Assembly (NCBI RefSeq): GCF_013368755.1
Contig: NC_049563.1
Coordinates: 4,216,001-4,280,000, forward strand
Direction of reading: 5' to 3'
DNA: 64,000 bases
Source: Talaromyces rugulosus
Lineage: Eukaryota > Ascomycota > Eurotiomycetes > Eurotiales > Trichocomaceae
Part shown: piece after piece, positions 34,246-46,056 of the stretch
Layout: each line of letters opens with the position of its first letter
How positions within the stretch are numbered: position 1 is the stretch's first letter
Position numbers and translations under genes: made by a program
Notes under the pieces: model-generated
Told to the model about the DNA's origin: nothing
Database searches by the model: none
What the model saw: only the letters and a program-made list of their open reading frames with translations

Positions 34246-34929
34246 CTTCATATCGAGCCTTCTTTCCCGTCAATGTCTTGAGCGCTGCTGCACGCTCGGC
34301 CCGGTCATATGCGCAATTGCTGGTCGAAGTTCTACGGTTATGTGTCTCATGACAACATTAGCGACTATTACATGTCTGCTGGGGATGAACTAGAGCAATA
34401 TATACGTGCAGTATACGTGCAGTAACCCGGTTTACCCTTGTCTGATAATACCGTAACACTGTTGTATCAGGCTACGGCTGTAGATCTATCTTTTGTATAA
34501 TAGCCGATTGGACGGAAATGACCACACCCATTTTTTTCTTTGTCTTCTTTTGTGGAGATACGGGCATTAAATCACAAGAATGACATGTCAATCTTAGCTA
34601 GCGCAACATAGATCTTTGATTTTTCAAACTCGTTGCCATATTTAGAACAGGACTACCGGTCTGTCTCCTGTGGCTAAGGCGCAATGCATAAACGGAATGC
34701 GTGAGCTGAAACCATACCGGACTCACAATGATATCCAGACAAACAGACAGTGTCTTGATCTGATGCAGACATTTATCAGCATCTATGGGGGCGAGACACC
34801 ACGGCTCTACTGGATGCCGTTGTACTACCTACAAGCTTCAAAAAGGCCTGCAGAGAATGTAGTACATGTAAAGCAAGGGAACCCATCATCATTACAAGCC
34901 TCGGTCTTTCCCACTGCCAAAAGATAAAA
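34246..34929. other. Promoter region of the first P450
   Basis: About 680 bp, partly AT-rich. A direct duplication of ATATACGTGCAGT occurs at about 34400-34424. An ORF at 34670-34927 runs up to the P450 start, but begins without a convincing ATG and has no domain, so it is not called. The ATG at 34930 is preceded by AAGATAAAA. Confidence 0.45.
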
Positions 34930-36828
34930 ATGGCGTTTCTGAACTTTATTGGTTACACAACCGTACTGTGCGTCTTCTTCTTTCTATGCCTTTTAGTCAA
35001 TATACGTTTCTGGGCCCGCGTTATTTGGGAACGAAAATTAAGTATATCACGAGTTCCCGGCCCACGACTGGCCGCATGGTCACGACTGTGGATTGCAAGG
35101 GCGCTGGCATCTGGGAGGTCTCATGAAATATGGATCGAGGCAAACGCAGAATTCGGTGGGTAGTACACTCAGCACAGGGAGCAGCTGTGGACAAAGAAAG
35201 CCATGTTTTTAATGCCTATTGTCTAGGACCCGTGGCCCGGATCGGTCCCAATAATGTTATCACCGACGATCCTGATACTACTCGCCATATCCTCGCTGCC
35301 AGATCAGGATATGTTCGCGGGCCTTGGTTCGACTCTGTCCGTATTGACCCCAATATTCCAAACATTGTGTCGGAGCGCGACATCAAAAAACACAGTAAAA
35401 TCCGCGCCAAACTGGCACCCAGCGTGAGTACAAAAATGTATCACTGACAATATGAATGGTTCTCTGATAGCCTACACAGTTTACCGGCAGATCCGTCGCT
35501 GCTATGGAACCTATAATCGACGAGCTGGTGCTTGGATGGTTAGATTTGCTACGGAAGCGCTTTGCCCGTCCAGATCAAGGATTGTGTGATATCGGCAAGA
35601 GAATCCAATTTTTAACTGTGGATATAATCACCAAAATATGCTTGGGCGATGAGATTGGATGCGTCAAGAATGATTGTGATATGCACCGCCTCCTGGAGAC
35701 AGTTGAAATGGGCAACAAGGTTTGCCAGTACTTCTCGGTATTCCTCGAGATGAACACACTGTTCTTCCAGCTTGCTAGAATCCCGGCTTTGGCGAAAAGG
35801 CTCTTTCCTAGGCCGTGTGACTCTACTGGCGTTGGTCGTATTATGGGGGTAAGCCTCCTTTACGTAAAGCTCCAGGCAAAAGTTGACAGAGCAACTACAG
35901 ATGATTCACCAGGTAGTGGAAGCGCGCACCCCAGGAGAGAACAGGAGGAATGACGTAGTCAGTTCTCTTTTAAACCAAGGAATGATCAAAGATCAAATTG
36001 ATTCCGAGCTTATTATCACACTGTAAGTATGCTCAATTCTTGTACACAATACTTAGCTTATGGCATATCCTTCATATAGCGTAGCTGGCTCCGACACAAC
36101 CTCAACCTCGGTGCAGAGTATTCTCTTGAGCATTATCACGAACCCACAAGTTTACGATACGCTGCGCTCTGAGATCCGCGGGGCGGTGGCAAGAGGACAG
36201 GTTTCCAGCCCAATCCAAGACACCGAAGCAAAGCAGCTCGTATACCTACAGGCCAGTGTCTTGGAGGGCCTGCGCATATTCCCTCCTCTGAGCCAGTTGC
36301 GTGAGCGTGTTGTCCCCCCTGGAGGCGACACACTTGGCGGCTATTACTTGCCAGAAGGCACATTTGTCGGGCTGAACACATGGGGAGTTCAACGCAACAA
36401 AGCTGTCTATGGGGAGGATGCTGGTCTGTTTTGTCCGGAGCGTTGGCTGATCGATGACGCCGACAGGCTGCACGCGATGCATCAGACGCACTCGCTGATC
36501 TTTGGACACGGGTCTACAAAATGTCTAGGCATGTCTATGGCTATGATGGAACTCACAAAAGTTATATTTGAGGTAGGCATGCCTTTGATCTACTACTATC
36601 TCTTTTTGTTTTGTTTACGGTGGGGATGCGTGGGAACCTAACATCGCCTTGGCTGACTCGGATCTTCTGCAGCTGCTTAGGAATTTCGACATCACTGTCG
36701 CCAACCCTCATAAACCATGGGTTAGTCGGGGATACGGCATCTTTTTCCAAAAGGACTTTTACGTTTGCCTCCATCCGGTCAACTATAACCGTCCCCCTAC
36801 GTATGAGGATGCTGTCAGATCCATGTAA
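34930..36828 (+). CDS. Cytochrome P450 monooxygenase (pisatin demethylase/benzoate hydroxylase-like clan)
   Basis: Six exons: 34930-35155, 35227-35423, 35480-35848, 35901-36022, 36080-36572 and 36673-36828, giving 520 residues. All joins are in frame; for example AEF|GPVARIGPN and IITL|VAGSDTTS. An N-terminal membrane anchor spans about residues 5-28, followed by the proline-rich VPGPRLAAWS. The I-helix holds AGSDTTS, the K-helix ExxR is EGLR, and the haem loop is FGHGSTKCLG (C453 as the thiolate ligand). The enzyme is complete and should be an ER-bound, reductase-dependent oxygenase. Substrate is unknown; clan assignment is by overall look. It starts a stretch with two other P450s, a rhodopsin-domain membrane protein and, 3.3 kb upstream, an alpha/beta hydrolase. 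Confidence 0.9.
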
Positions 36829-37972
36829 ATTCGAGGACTGTCTTTTTCCTGATGGCGTCAACTCCCAAGTATCAAGTGATATCCTGCAAATAGAAGTGCT
36901 AGCACAGTTAAAATCGTACATTTTGTTAACCCTACCCGCATTCCCTGTCTTCCTGATCGTATGACCCTGTACTGTTCCACACTGCCAAAACTGCATGCAG
37001 TAGCCGCAGTGTTATTAACTTCATCAGAATAATGCGCATAAGAGCCCAGACTTGTTGGTGGGTGGGCCGGGTCATAAAAAATAGATGATCTTCAGCGCAA
37101 TCAGACAGATAGACAGGGTTTCCCATCAATTGAATCTCAGTAACCCCCACTTTCCATATTTACAATGCATAGATGACGGCCCGAAGTGAGGGGGAGGTTT
37201 GGGTTTGCGTCAGGCAGCTTTATGCACGCTTCAGCTCGGCCAGTATCTGTGGGTAAGTGCAGCTCTTTCGGGGCTGAGATATCGAGGAGAGCTTGGATAT
37301 AGTAAATCTAGTGAGGGTGGTAGCATCGGTTTAACCCCCGACGCGAGTCAACCCAACATTGCTAACAATAGCGTGAATAGCACGCTTCCCTGCCATGATT
37401 GTAAATGCCTGCTGATTAATTTAACCGGCCCCTGCGAATTCTGGAGCCGTGCTGCGGGTTATAGGTCTGAACTCCAAATAGGCTCCGACAGAATGAGGAC
37501 GCATGCATGTGCAAGTTTTGATGACTTGAGGTCAAACTAGCGTATGCCTGGCTTGCTACGTACATGGCCTTGTCACTACTGAATGCAATAGGTTCATGCA
37601 ACAACAGTGGAAGTGGAGGGGTTGGTTGACTGCGTCATGTCTGGGATGTAGAGATGCCATTCTCCAAGGGTTGTACGTTCTCATGATCGTGCATAGGTAA
37701 TATTGTTAGCTTCACGTGTTTGACATGCCGTATCTTTCAATATGGGGGCGTCATGGGCGTAATTATTGCATACAAGTACATACGTATGCAATTACCTACT
37801 TCACGTGTTCTTGGGGGAAAAGAGAATAACCATGAATTAGAAGAAATCAAGCCCAGTACCTAATCCGTACGCAAACTACAACCTAATAGTAGCCCTAGCA
37901 ACCTCGTTTTTCGTGGGGAACATCTCTTGAGCATCATTTTCGTTGTCCCTGAAAAGTCCTCCGGTCACCACC
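36829..37972. other. Intergenic region between the first P450 and the rhodopsin-domain gene
   Basis: About 1.1 kb without a supported gene. Short ORFs on both strands lack domains. Two copies of CACGTG-like TTCACGTGTT occur at about 37710-37720 and 37800-37810. These E-box-type sites are typical of fungal bHLH regulators, but the significance here is a guess. The start at 37973 lies in a good context (CACCATGG). Confidence 0.4.
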
Positions 37973-39499
37973 ATGGTCGATTTGACTCCTGAAGCACTGT
38001 CGCAGCTATTGGACTATCCAACTCAAGCCCCGCCGCCCGGTGTGACGCCTAACTTTAACAATCCACATTCTATCGCCTACCAGGTGTATATCACCGCCGG
38101 TTTCTGCATTATATTGATGCTAGTGTTTTCACTGATTAGATTTATGGCCAAAACACGTTCTTCCGCCAGAAATATTAATCTTAGCGATGAAAGTAAGTTT
38201 CCTACCCCTAGTGATGGTTCCCCGCTGACAAGAAGACTACCAAGTTGTCTTTTCTATGGGATTGGTGAGAATTAAAAAATTGTGCTCATATATTCATATA
38301 TGCTGACTTGATCAGGTGCTTTCCATCGTTTTCATCGCTATGACAATGGCTTGTACAAGGTCCTCCGTTATATTCTAGACCGTAATGTGCTGAATCTTCG
38401 TAGGTGTTACCAAAGGCGCGTTCGGCAAGCATTCCTGGGATATCCGTATGGGTGATTATACCAAGTCCCAGGTTGTGGTAAGTAGGAAGGGGAACAGAAG
38501 AGAGACTGAGACCTGCAAACTGAGTACCATTGTCTGTTTTCTAGCTGGCTCTTCTCGTCGAGATAACCCTGCCGCTATCCATTTGTGCCGTGAAAGTATC
38601 GGTGCTGATGCTCTATCTGCACGTATTTGGAATATTAAGCTGGATGCGCATTGCATCAATCGCCGGCATCGTCTTTGTCGTGGCTTTCCATCTTTCACTA
38701 TCGATCTCATTTGCTGCCATGTGTGCGCCGCAGGCGTCTTCACGGCTTGACTTTCTTGCGGCTTTCATCTCGAGCAAGTGTCGGCATACAAACGTTCTTG
38801 TGGTCTTTCAAGGTGCTGGAAATGTGGCCATTGATTTGTTTCTTCTTACCCTGCCACTGCCTGCTATCTGGGGCATGCAGATGCCGCTGCGGCGCAAGCT
38901 TGCAACTTCGGCTATGTTTTCAGTCGGCCTTTGGTAAGTTATCGCTATTATGATTTTTGGGTGTTGGGATGTACATATCTGATAATTACAGTGCATGCGC
39001 ATCGAGTATCATCGGACTTATTTACAGAGTGCAGTTCTACAGAGCCGACTCAGACACCTCGTATCTTGTTGTTCCGTTATGGGCGACTTCGTACGTACTT
39101 TTTTTTTACCCTCTCTGATAACTTTACTTTCGCATCTTTTACTCATAATATTTTTCCAGCATGGCCGAAGAGACAGCTGGAGTGATTATCTGTTGCATGC
39201 CATCCACAGCTATAGTTTTCAAATCCGTCAAGGGACCGGTGGCCTCCTGGCTATCATCAAAATTCTCGCGTCTGACCGGCTCTTCTCCTTCCAGAGACTG
39301 CAGAGGAAGGGCGAAAACTAGAAGCCAGACCTACTCTTCCCTTGGCGAGCTTAGTTCTCCTAATATTTGGATTGATAGTGAGGCCGATGCTCATTCTCTG
39401 CAGCAGCTAAAACCAGGTAATACCGGTGTCATTAAGAAGATGGAATTCGCAGTTTCGCGGACGGTTCAACAAGAATATGGTAGACAAAGTCATGTATAA
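37973..39499 (+). CDS. Fungal rhodopsin-domain (SAT4-type) integral membrane protein
   Basis: Proposed exons: 37973-38192, 38236-38264, 38316-38352, 38404-38477, 38545-38933, 38992-39090 and 39160-39499, giving 395 residues with frame kept throughout. Two exons are tiny (29 and 37 nt), and the donor at 38353 (GTACAA) is weak, so that part is the least certain. The predicted protein has about seven hydrophobic segments. It shows family hallmarks in order: the NYQVVFSMG segment after the first helix, GAFGKHSWDIRMGDYTK, YRVQFYRADSDTSY, and the AEETAGVIICCMPS turn before the last helix. The tail is Ser/Arg-rich. Members are abundant in filamentous ascomycetes. Their role is mostly unknown, with some acting as GPCR-like or metabolite-cluster membrane proteins. 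It converges with the next P450, with 128 bp between them. Confidence 0.8.
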
Positions 39500-39627
39500 A
39501 GAAATATAAGTTGTCATACTTAAATGTTACACATATTCATTGGGATTCTTTGCATCGATATAAACCACGCGGAGATAATACTTGCATTATTTGCAGCATT
39601 ACTTCTGATGTTACACCTTATACCTAT

Positions 39628-41335
39628 CTATACTGACAATTTGCGTCTTCTGATAGATACTGTGGTAGCCGGGGGTGGAATAACATTGTACTCGATCCAC
39701 ATATTTTCAGGCCGCTCTCCCAAAAGCTCAACCTCGTAGTCTACCAAAACGTGAATTAGAATTATTTTGATAAGATCGACGGCAAAGAAGCGACCGGGGC
39801 ATGCATGTTTTCCAATGCCCCAGGCGGCAAAGTTCACATCTGTCTCTGCTGCAGCATGTCCAGCAGATGTTCCCATTTCTGTTTCCTCCTGTGACGGTGA
39901 AGCTCCATGTGTGCTTCGCCGCATGAACCGGTCATGTATGAATTCAAAAGGTTGTTGGTGCACGTTTTCATCGTGATGTAGCCCCCATCCAGAAACACAT
40001 ACTGTAGTCCCTTGCAGCAGGCGTTGTCCACTTGGTAGGATTATCCCGGCTGGTTGCATGACCTTTCGACTCATGGCCTTAGCCACAAGGCCCCATAGTC
40101 GTAGGCTCTCGCGAAGTGCACTGTCAAGCCGCAGCATCTGGTTCAGGCGTCCGCGGTTCCATGTTGTGTTCCAGCTAGCGCTGCTTACAAGAGACTCGTC
40201 GCGGAGGAGAGAGGCTGTGGTCCGGTCAGAGAAGATGTCAAGAAGCAGGTTACATGTTGTCAGTGTCGTTGTGTGAATAGAGGCAAAGTTCAGGGCCATG
40301 ATACGCCGACTGAGATAATCTGGAGTGCGCTCGAGAGAGGAAAGAGGGTATTTTTTAGAGTTGTTTACGAGCCATGAGCTGAAGAGATGTGTACACGAGG
40401 CCGCCTCGCTGCCTGTGAGTTCCGAGAAGATGGGCAAGAGGTGCTTTGAGCACTGCGAATAGGCCACCCGAATGGGGATTTGGAAGAGAACACCAAGATA
40501 ATGTCTTAGCCAACTAGGGAAGAAGTTGAGCAGGAGTCCACAGGCCGATACCCTAGAGACATAACGGAGCGAGCTTTCAATATAGTCGTTATTCCGGCCT
40601 TTTTGCTACATCAGTATAGCCAATACCGCCGCGCATGCTAAAGGACTTACAGAGTTCACCTCCAACAAAGACGCGATTTGATGCTCGTGCCACAACATGG
40701 CGAATCGTGTAATCCAAGTTGACTTCACGCCAGACTTCCGTATCTTGTCCCCAGAGCTCCTCTAAGACCAGCCCAACCTCGTCCCAGATATGGCTCGTAA
40801 TCTGGTCCAGATGGGCAGTGAGATTGCGGCGGATCAGTGGCTCATGTACAGGATTCAGGCCAATTTCAGCACGCAAGAATGTTAGCGGAATGTTCAATGC
40901 ATCCATCTGAGCCGATTTGGCGCTGAGATGACTTTCTGGCTGCGAGACCAGCCATTCTAGCATCGACGGTGGGAGAACAATGCTGTCCCCAAATATCCCG
41001 CGGAGGAGGTACGGCTTGTTGTCGCTGAGTTGCTGAAGAAAACTGTTAGTTGCGTTAAATATTCTGTTCGAACATTATCAGATACAGACTTTTTGATAGA
41101 CACGGTATAAAATTGCTTTTCCTTTAGTCAGACTTTCTAATCGGTTCAGAATAGGCCACCTGGATCCAGCAGGTGGCAGTCTAACAGGAGATCGAGAAAT
41201 AAATGCCCATACGGACAGAACATAAAACAACAGAACAGCAGCAACGACAATTCCGGCCATTTTCGTTGGGTTCGAAGCAACGGTGTGAATTGGGACTGGG
41301 TTCTGAGAAGCAAACAGTCCAAGGAGAGCACTCAT
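39628..41335 (-). CDS. Cytochrome P450 monooxygenase, CYP68/ent-kaurene oxidase-like
   Basis: Exons 41335-41090, 41032-40651 and 40598-39628 give 532 residues. The first intron starts with GTCTGT, a weak donor, but no other choice keeps frame with the acceptor at 41033; a CTAAC branch site lies just upstream. An N-terminal hydrophobic anchor covers about residues 28-50. Family features seen are VFVGGELCRNNDY, the I-helix FASIHTTTLT (lacking the usual AGxDT but as expected for CYP68-like enzymes), ExxR in ALRESLRLWG, and the haem loop WGIGKHACPGR with C476. It is complete and probably active. Substrate is unknown; members oxidise terpenes and alkaloids in several fungal pathways. It shares a 362 bp divergent promoter with the next P450. 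Confidence 0.88.
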
Positions 41336-41697
41336 ACTACCATATTAAAGAGCTACGAAGTATGGAGCCTGCGAAATATCAAAACCAACGGGTTTTGATA
41401 GATTGTAAATATCGGCGTACAATTCGTAATACCCAGCGTACTATAGGCATCCGTTTTCGGCGCCTAAGTGCAAACAACCCTGCTGCATATGCATGGCGGC
41501 GGCACTGTCACTGCGTCAACTAACAGGCTGCCATCTAGCTGCAACAGGCATATGATGGCTGACCGCTGATCGGTGATCCCCATAGAGTTAACTGGTTGAA
41601 CCAGCGCCATCGCCCGTTCTTTGTTCCCTGCGATACTCGCGTTCCCCCGCCTCTCTCGTCGTCCTCTTCCCCCTTCTCCTTTGCATATACGATCGCC
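41336..41697. promoter_or_regulatory. Divergent promoter between two P450 genes
   Basis: 362 bp between two start codons. It has CGG-containing motifs (CGGCGTAC, TTTTCGGCGCC, GCGGCGGC), the kind of half-site bound by Zn2Cys6 regulators, and a TGATCGGTGATC near-palindrome at about 41566-41577. The pyrimidine-rich leader 41640-41690 precedes the + strand ATG. No regulator gene lies nearby in this window. Confidence 0.5.
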
Positions 41698-43414
41698 ATG
41701 TCTTCTCCTTCGCTTTCATCTTTCTTTGCAATTTCTAGTGATTCAACTTTTCTTCTTATCGTTGCCGGCCTTGTTACCTTGATCTACCTTTCCGCTCGCA
41801 GAATGTTCGGCCACGATCCCCGCGAGCCGCCGCTGGCGCCCCAGTCGATTCCTCTTATCGGCCACATGGTCGGGCTCTCCAAGAGCAGTTTCAACTACTA
41901 TATCGACCTCAGGTGCCTTGTTCTCCTGTTTAACTAATAATAGAGCTGTTCTAACCCCTTTTCCAGCCACAAGACTGACGCGCCCATCTTCACCATGACC
42001 CTTCCGGGCCAGAAGATGTATGTGGTGACTAAACCGGAGCTCATCCAGATCGTGCAAAAACAGCACAAGACGCTCGCATTCCCGCCCATCGAGGCCAAGT
42101 TTGCGTCTAAGGTGTGTGGGGCCAGCCCTGAGGCCCAGGCTATCCTGGACAAGAATGTCAACGGTGATGAGGGCGATTTCGGTCTTTCAATGGAGTCTTA
42201 TACCGCGATGCGAGCTGCGCTCAAGCCCGGCTCGCAGCTTGACGACATGAATCGTGTCATGATTCAAGAAATCACTAAATCACTTGATATGTTGCAGCCA
42301 GCCAAGGGAGAGTCCAAACGGATTGGCATGAACACCTGGCTGAGGGATGCCATCACCACAGCTACCACCAGATCTGTGTACGGTCCGATGAATCCGTATG
42401 ACAATAAAGAAATTGCGGACGCTTTCTGGTGAGATTAAAGACTATTTTAATTACTATTTTTCCAGTTTTTAACTAAGAAATAGGGAATTTGAAGGAGGTT
42501 TAATGTCAATTTTAGTCGGTTTCCTTCCCTCCATCACTGCTCGTAAGCCTATTGCGGCTCGAGCCAAGGTGGCGAAAGCTTTTGAGGCATATTTCAAAGC
42601 TGGAGGTGTGAAAAATGCATCGGTTCTAGCGCAAGCACGGTATCAAGTAGAGGTTGATAACAACGTTCCACTAGAAGATATCGCCCGTTACGAGGTTGGG
42701 GGCTCGATTGCTATCCTTGTAAACACGGCACCTGCAGCATTCTGGGCTCTTTTTCTTCTACACTCGCACCCGGGCTTACTCGAGGAGATCCGGAAAGAGG
42801 TTGATGCTTTTACCGAAACGACGACTGAGAACGGGACGACCGTTAAAACTCTTGATATCACTACTCTCAAGGCAAACTGTCCTCTGCTTCTATCGTCCTA
42901 CCAGGAAGTCCTCCGCTATTGCTCCATGGGAACATCAGTTCGCGAGGTGATGGAAGACATCTACCTCGACCGATGGCTGCTAAAAAAAGGAGCCATATTA
43001 CAGATGCCGAGCCGCATTATTCACCAGGATGCCAGCCTCTGGGGCTCCAGCGTCGCCGACTTCAATCCACGCCGCTTTCTCCCCAAAGAAACTAAGAACC
43101 GCCCGCGCGACGTGTGTTTCCGTGCCTTTGGTGGTGGCAAGACGCTCTGTCCAGGCCGCCATTTTGCGACCAATGAAGTCCTTGCTGTAGTCGCCATTTT
43201 CATCTCGAGACTAGACATGACGCCTGTAGGGGGAGCGTGGAAGTTTCCCACTACTGCAAATACGAATGTTGCTGCCGTTGTTATGGAGCCGGATGATGAT
43301 ATTGAGGTCGAAATCAAGGCGCGACAGGGTTTTGAAGATACGAAATGGGTAATCAACCTTGACAAGTCGGACAAGATTTTTGCCATGGTGACTGAAGACA
43401 GCAACGAGGCTTGA
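41698..43414 (+). CDS. Cytochrome P450 of the CYP7/CYP8-like type
   Basis: Exons 41698-41912, 41967-42428 and 42484-43414 give 535 residues. The joins are YYIDL|SHKTDAPIF and ADAFW|EFEGGLMS. An N-terminal anchor spans about residues 18-33. The I-helix reads NTAPAAFWALF, with Asn in place of the acid-alcohol pair, exactly the pattern of oxysterol 7-alpha/12-alpha-hydroxylases and prostacyclin synthase. ExxR is YQEVLR; the haem loop is FGGGKTLCPGRHFA with C448. Members of this type either hydroxylate sterols or rearrange peroxides without needing external oxygen. The fungal ones occur in toxin and terpenoid loci. It may therefore be a hydroxylase or an isomerase-like enzyme; I cannot choose. 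It is divergent from the CYP68-like gene. Confidence 0.9.
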
Positions 43415-45669
43415 TTTTGACAATGTATTGTAGACATATGCAGCTGACTATTTGACTATAAGAGTAATAACACATACTGAAAACATTATAGGTCTAGACA
43501 GCCACGTGACTGTGCGGCATCTGGTAGGACTGAAATTTCCCAATTAGTAAAACCTAAACATCACCCCTCAACACCAGCTAATAGTGTCTCTAATCCACCC
43601 TATCGTTATTATGCTCAACGAGGTACCGCCTCGAAGATTCTCCCAAGTAAATATCTCCGAAGTGTGCAAGGTTTTTACCGGAGAATAAATTTCGACCAGG
43701 ACGGCTTAGATGACAGTGGTTTGGAGACGATTGGTGTTGTGCTGGCGCTGGGAGGAGCATTTATATAATTTCGAGGACAGGAAGTTTAAACTCGTCCCGC
43801 AACAGAAATCATCAAGAGTACCGAACTCACCAGGATACAGGCCACAAAGATACAGATAATCACCCTGGCTAGCCACTACTTCATTGCCGCACGTCAGCTA
43901 CCGTCCAGTGATCTCAGTCTGCGGGAAGGCCATACCACAGACACAGAGATGCTGAGGAAGCATGCCAATAGTAAAAGCGTTCAGGGATAGTACATACACT
44001 AGAACATCCACATGGAGAGTGATAGCCCAAGACCTGGCCACCAAGGCCATACCACTAACCAAAGAGTCTATAACGGATTTAATCGCCAGGCTAACTGTTA
44101 TATCCTACGGAGGAGGATATGCAAAGTCATGAAGTAGTTGTTGATGTGAAGCTACCTAGGGAGGGAGAGCGGTCTTATATAGACCTGTTTCTTTGGAACA
44201 GGTAAAAAATCTCATGCAGAAATCGACGACCTGTTGGGGATGGCAATTTTTACAGGATGGGTCCGGTAGTAGCTGCGGATCGCTCACAGCGTCAGGGCTA
44301 TGTTTTCAGTACCAAACCATTCGAAAACTCACGTCAACCACTCCTCCCACTGTCTTTTATACCGGTGCTCTGTCTCCTTCTCCAGCTTGCGGTGCGCCGG
44401 GTCGCTACTGACCATGGTCTTATTGTTGTTGAACGCCCTTACAGTCTGATGTTTCTGTTTTTCTTTTTCGGTTAGCTTTCTTGCTATACTGCATAAACAG
44501 GAGCTGTATGAATGAATGAATATAGTCTAAATCAACTGAAATGAGCTGAGTTGGTTTTTAAGAAGAAGAATAGAGATATAGATTTATTCTATCTTTGTGT
44601 AAGCTTTTTATCCTTGTTTTTCTGTTGGCTGCCATGGGCCTAGGGACGCTAATGTGCTATCCTCTATTATATAAAGTTGTTAATTCCTGTGTTTTAGTAG
44701 TTGTGTTAAAGAGCGACTGATTAAGTGGATAGGGGAGAGGCAGGTGAGGATAGGGAGCGTGTCACAAGAATCGATGACGCTCAGCCAATCGATGGAAGTA
44801 GCGGACGCTACTTACGTAAGCGACTAGGCTGCCTGTTTGGGACACCCTCAAGGCAAGTTATGCCTGCAAGTAATGACCTTGTTACAGACAAGAAAGCGTT
44901 ACTACTATGGGAATAGCAGATGACGAAAGCAATGGATATTGCTTTACAGCGGAGTCTATTATTAGATAATGCTTTAAAGCAATAGGGTAAGATTATGGCA
45001 TCTCGGGACTTACATGGGTAGTTATGGGAAGATTAGTCGGACAAAGCCACGTGATCATGCAAGCAACATAGTCAAATATAGCCAGACTATGTTTGGATAT
45101 GTCAAGGCAACATAGCTAATAGAGCGATCGCTATGTTCGCTATGTTTAGGATTTACTATATAAAGACACTCGTTTACCAACATGTATTTAGTTTGATCGT
45201 GTTTTATTTCATACAAAATTGGATCTATACTTTATCCAGCTTATCAACAAGTTACTATTAAATATCCTCTTGTTCACAAGAGATATTCCCCTACCCAACC
45301 CTAGTTACCGGCATCTCTATCTTATTCGGCAGAATACTACCAACGAACACCCATTCTGGTAAAGAACGGTTGATACGTTTTGACACAAAGCCAGAATTAA
45401 AAAAGAAAAAAACATAGAAAAACTGCAGAAACACTACACACAATCTCACTCCTCTGGCAAGAAGAATTAGTTAAAATTATTAGCTAACTACTAGTCGACT
45501 ATACCATGATATTTAAGATAGCTTTCAGTCAGACACAAAAACATTTCCATACATTCATTTTCATGATAAAAAGGAAAATGATCAGATTCACAAAGAGATT
45601 AATCTTATTATAAAACTTAAAATAGCCGATCTTAGAAAGAGATTAAAGTTAAGTATCTGGGACAGTGCA
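43415..45669. other. Degenerate AT-rich interval, probably transposon remains
   Basis: About 2.3 kb with no intact gene. A possible protein relic on the + strand at about 43865-43960 (SHYFIAARQLPSS) has stops shortly after. The stretch 44700-45350 has LTR-like features, with a TGTTAAAGAGCGACTGATTAAG start at about 44703 and a TATAAAG box near 45160, but I found no second copy to prove an LTR. Nothing here is called as a gene. Confidence 0.35.
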
Positions 45670-46056
45670 ATGCAATATAAGAGCCAGCGTCATATAAATA
45701 CACTTTATTTAGCTGCATTCAATGGCCATAGTGATATAATTTCTCTACTAATAAATGAGAAATACAATATTGACAAGACTGGTAATACTGAGATGAATGC
45801 GTTGCGTTGGGCATGTTTACATGGACATTCAAATATTGTTCAAATATTACTTAGCAGGGGCGCTGATACCAACATTCAAGGAGGAAATTATGGTAATGCT
45901 CTACAGGCTGCTTCATCAGGAGGGCACCTTAATATTGTCCAAGTGCTCCTTGAGAAAGGAGCTGATATCAACGCTCAAGAAGGAACTTATGGCAATGCTC
46001 TACGGGCTCCATCAGGAGGGCATCTCGGTATTGTCCATGATGTCAATTCAGAGTAA
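45670..46056 (+). pseudogene. Ankyrin-repeat protein fragment
   Basis: An ORF of 128 codons holds three to four ankyrin units in sequence: TLYLAAFNGHSDIISLLI, ALRWACLHGHSNIVQILL, ALQAASSGGHLNIVQVLL, and a shortened ALRAPSGGHLGIV. Spacing is the normal 33 residues, but the last unit breaks off and the frame ends in a stop. Only a fragment of a larger ankyrin protein is present; the upstream sequence contains stops. Fungal ankyrin proteins of this kind often belong to NLR-like sensors. It lies 1 kb from the retrotransposon and is probably a relic, although the ORF itself is open. Confidence 0.6.
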
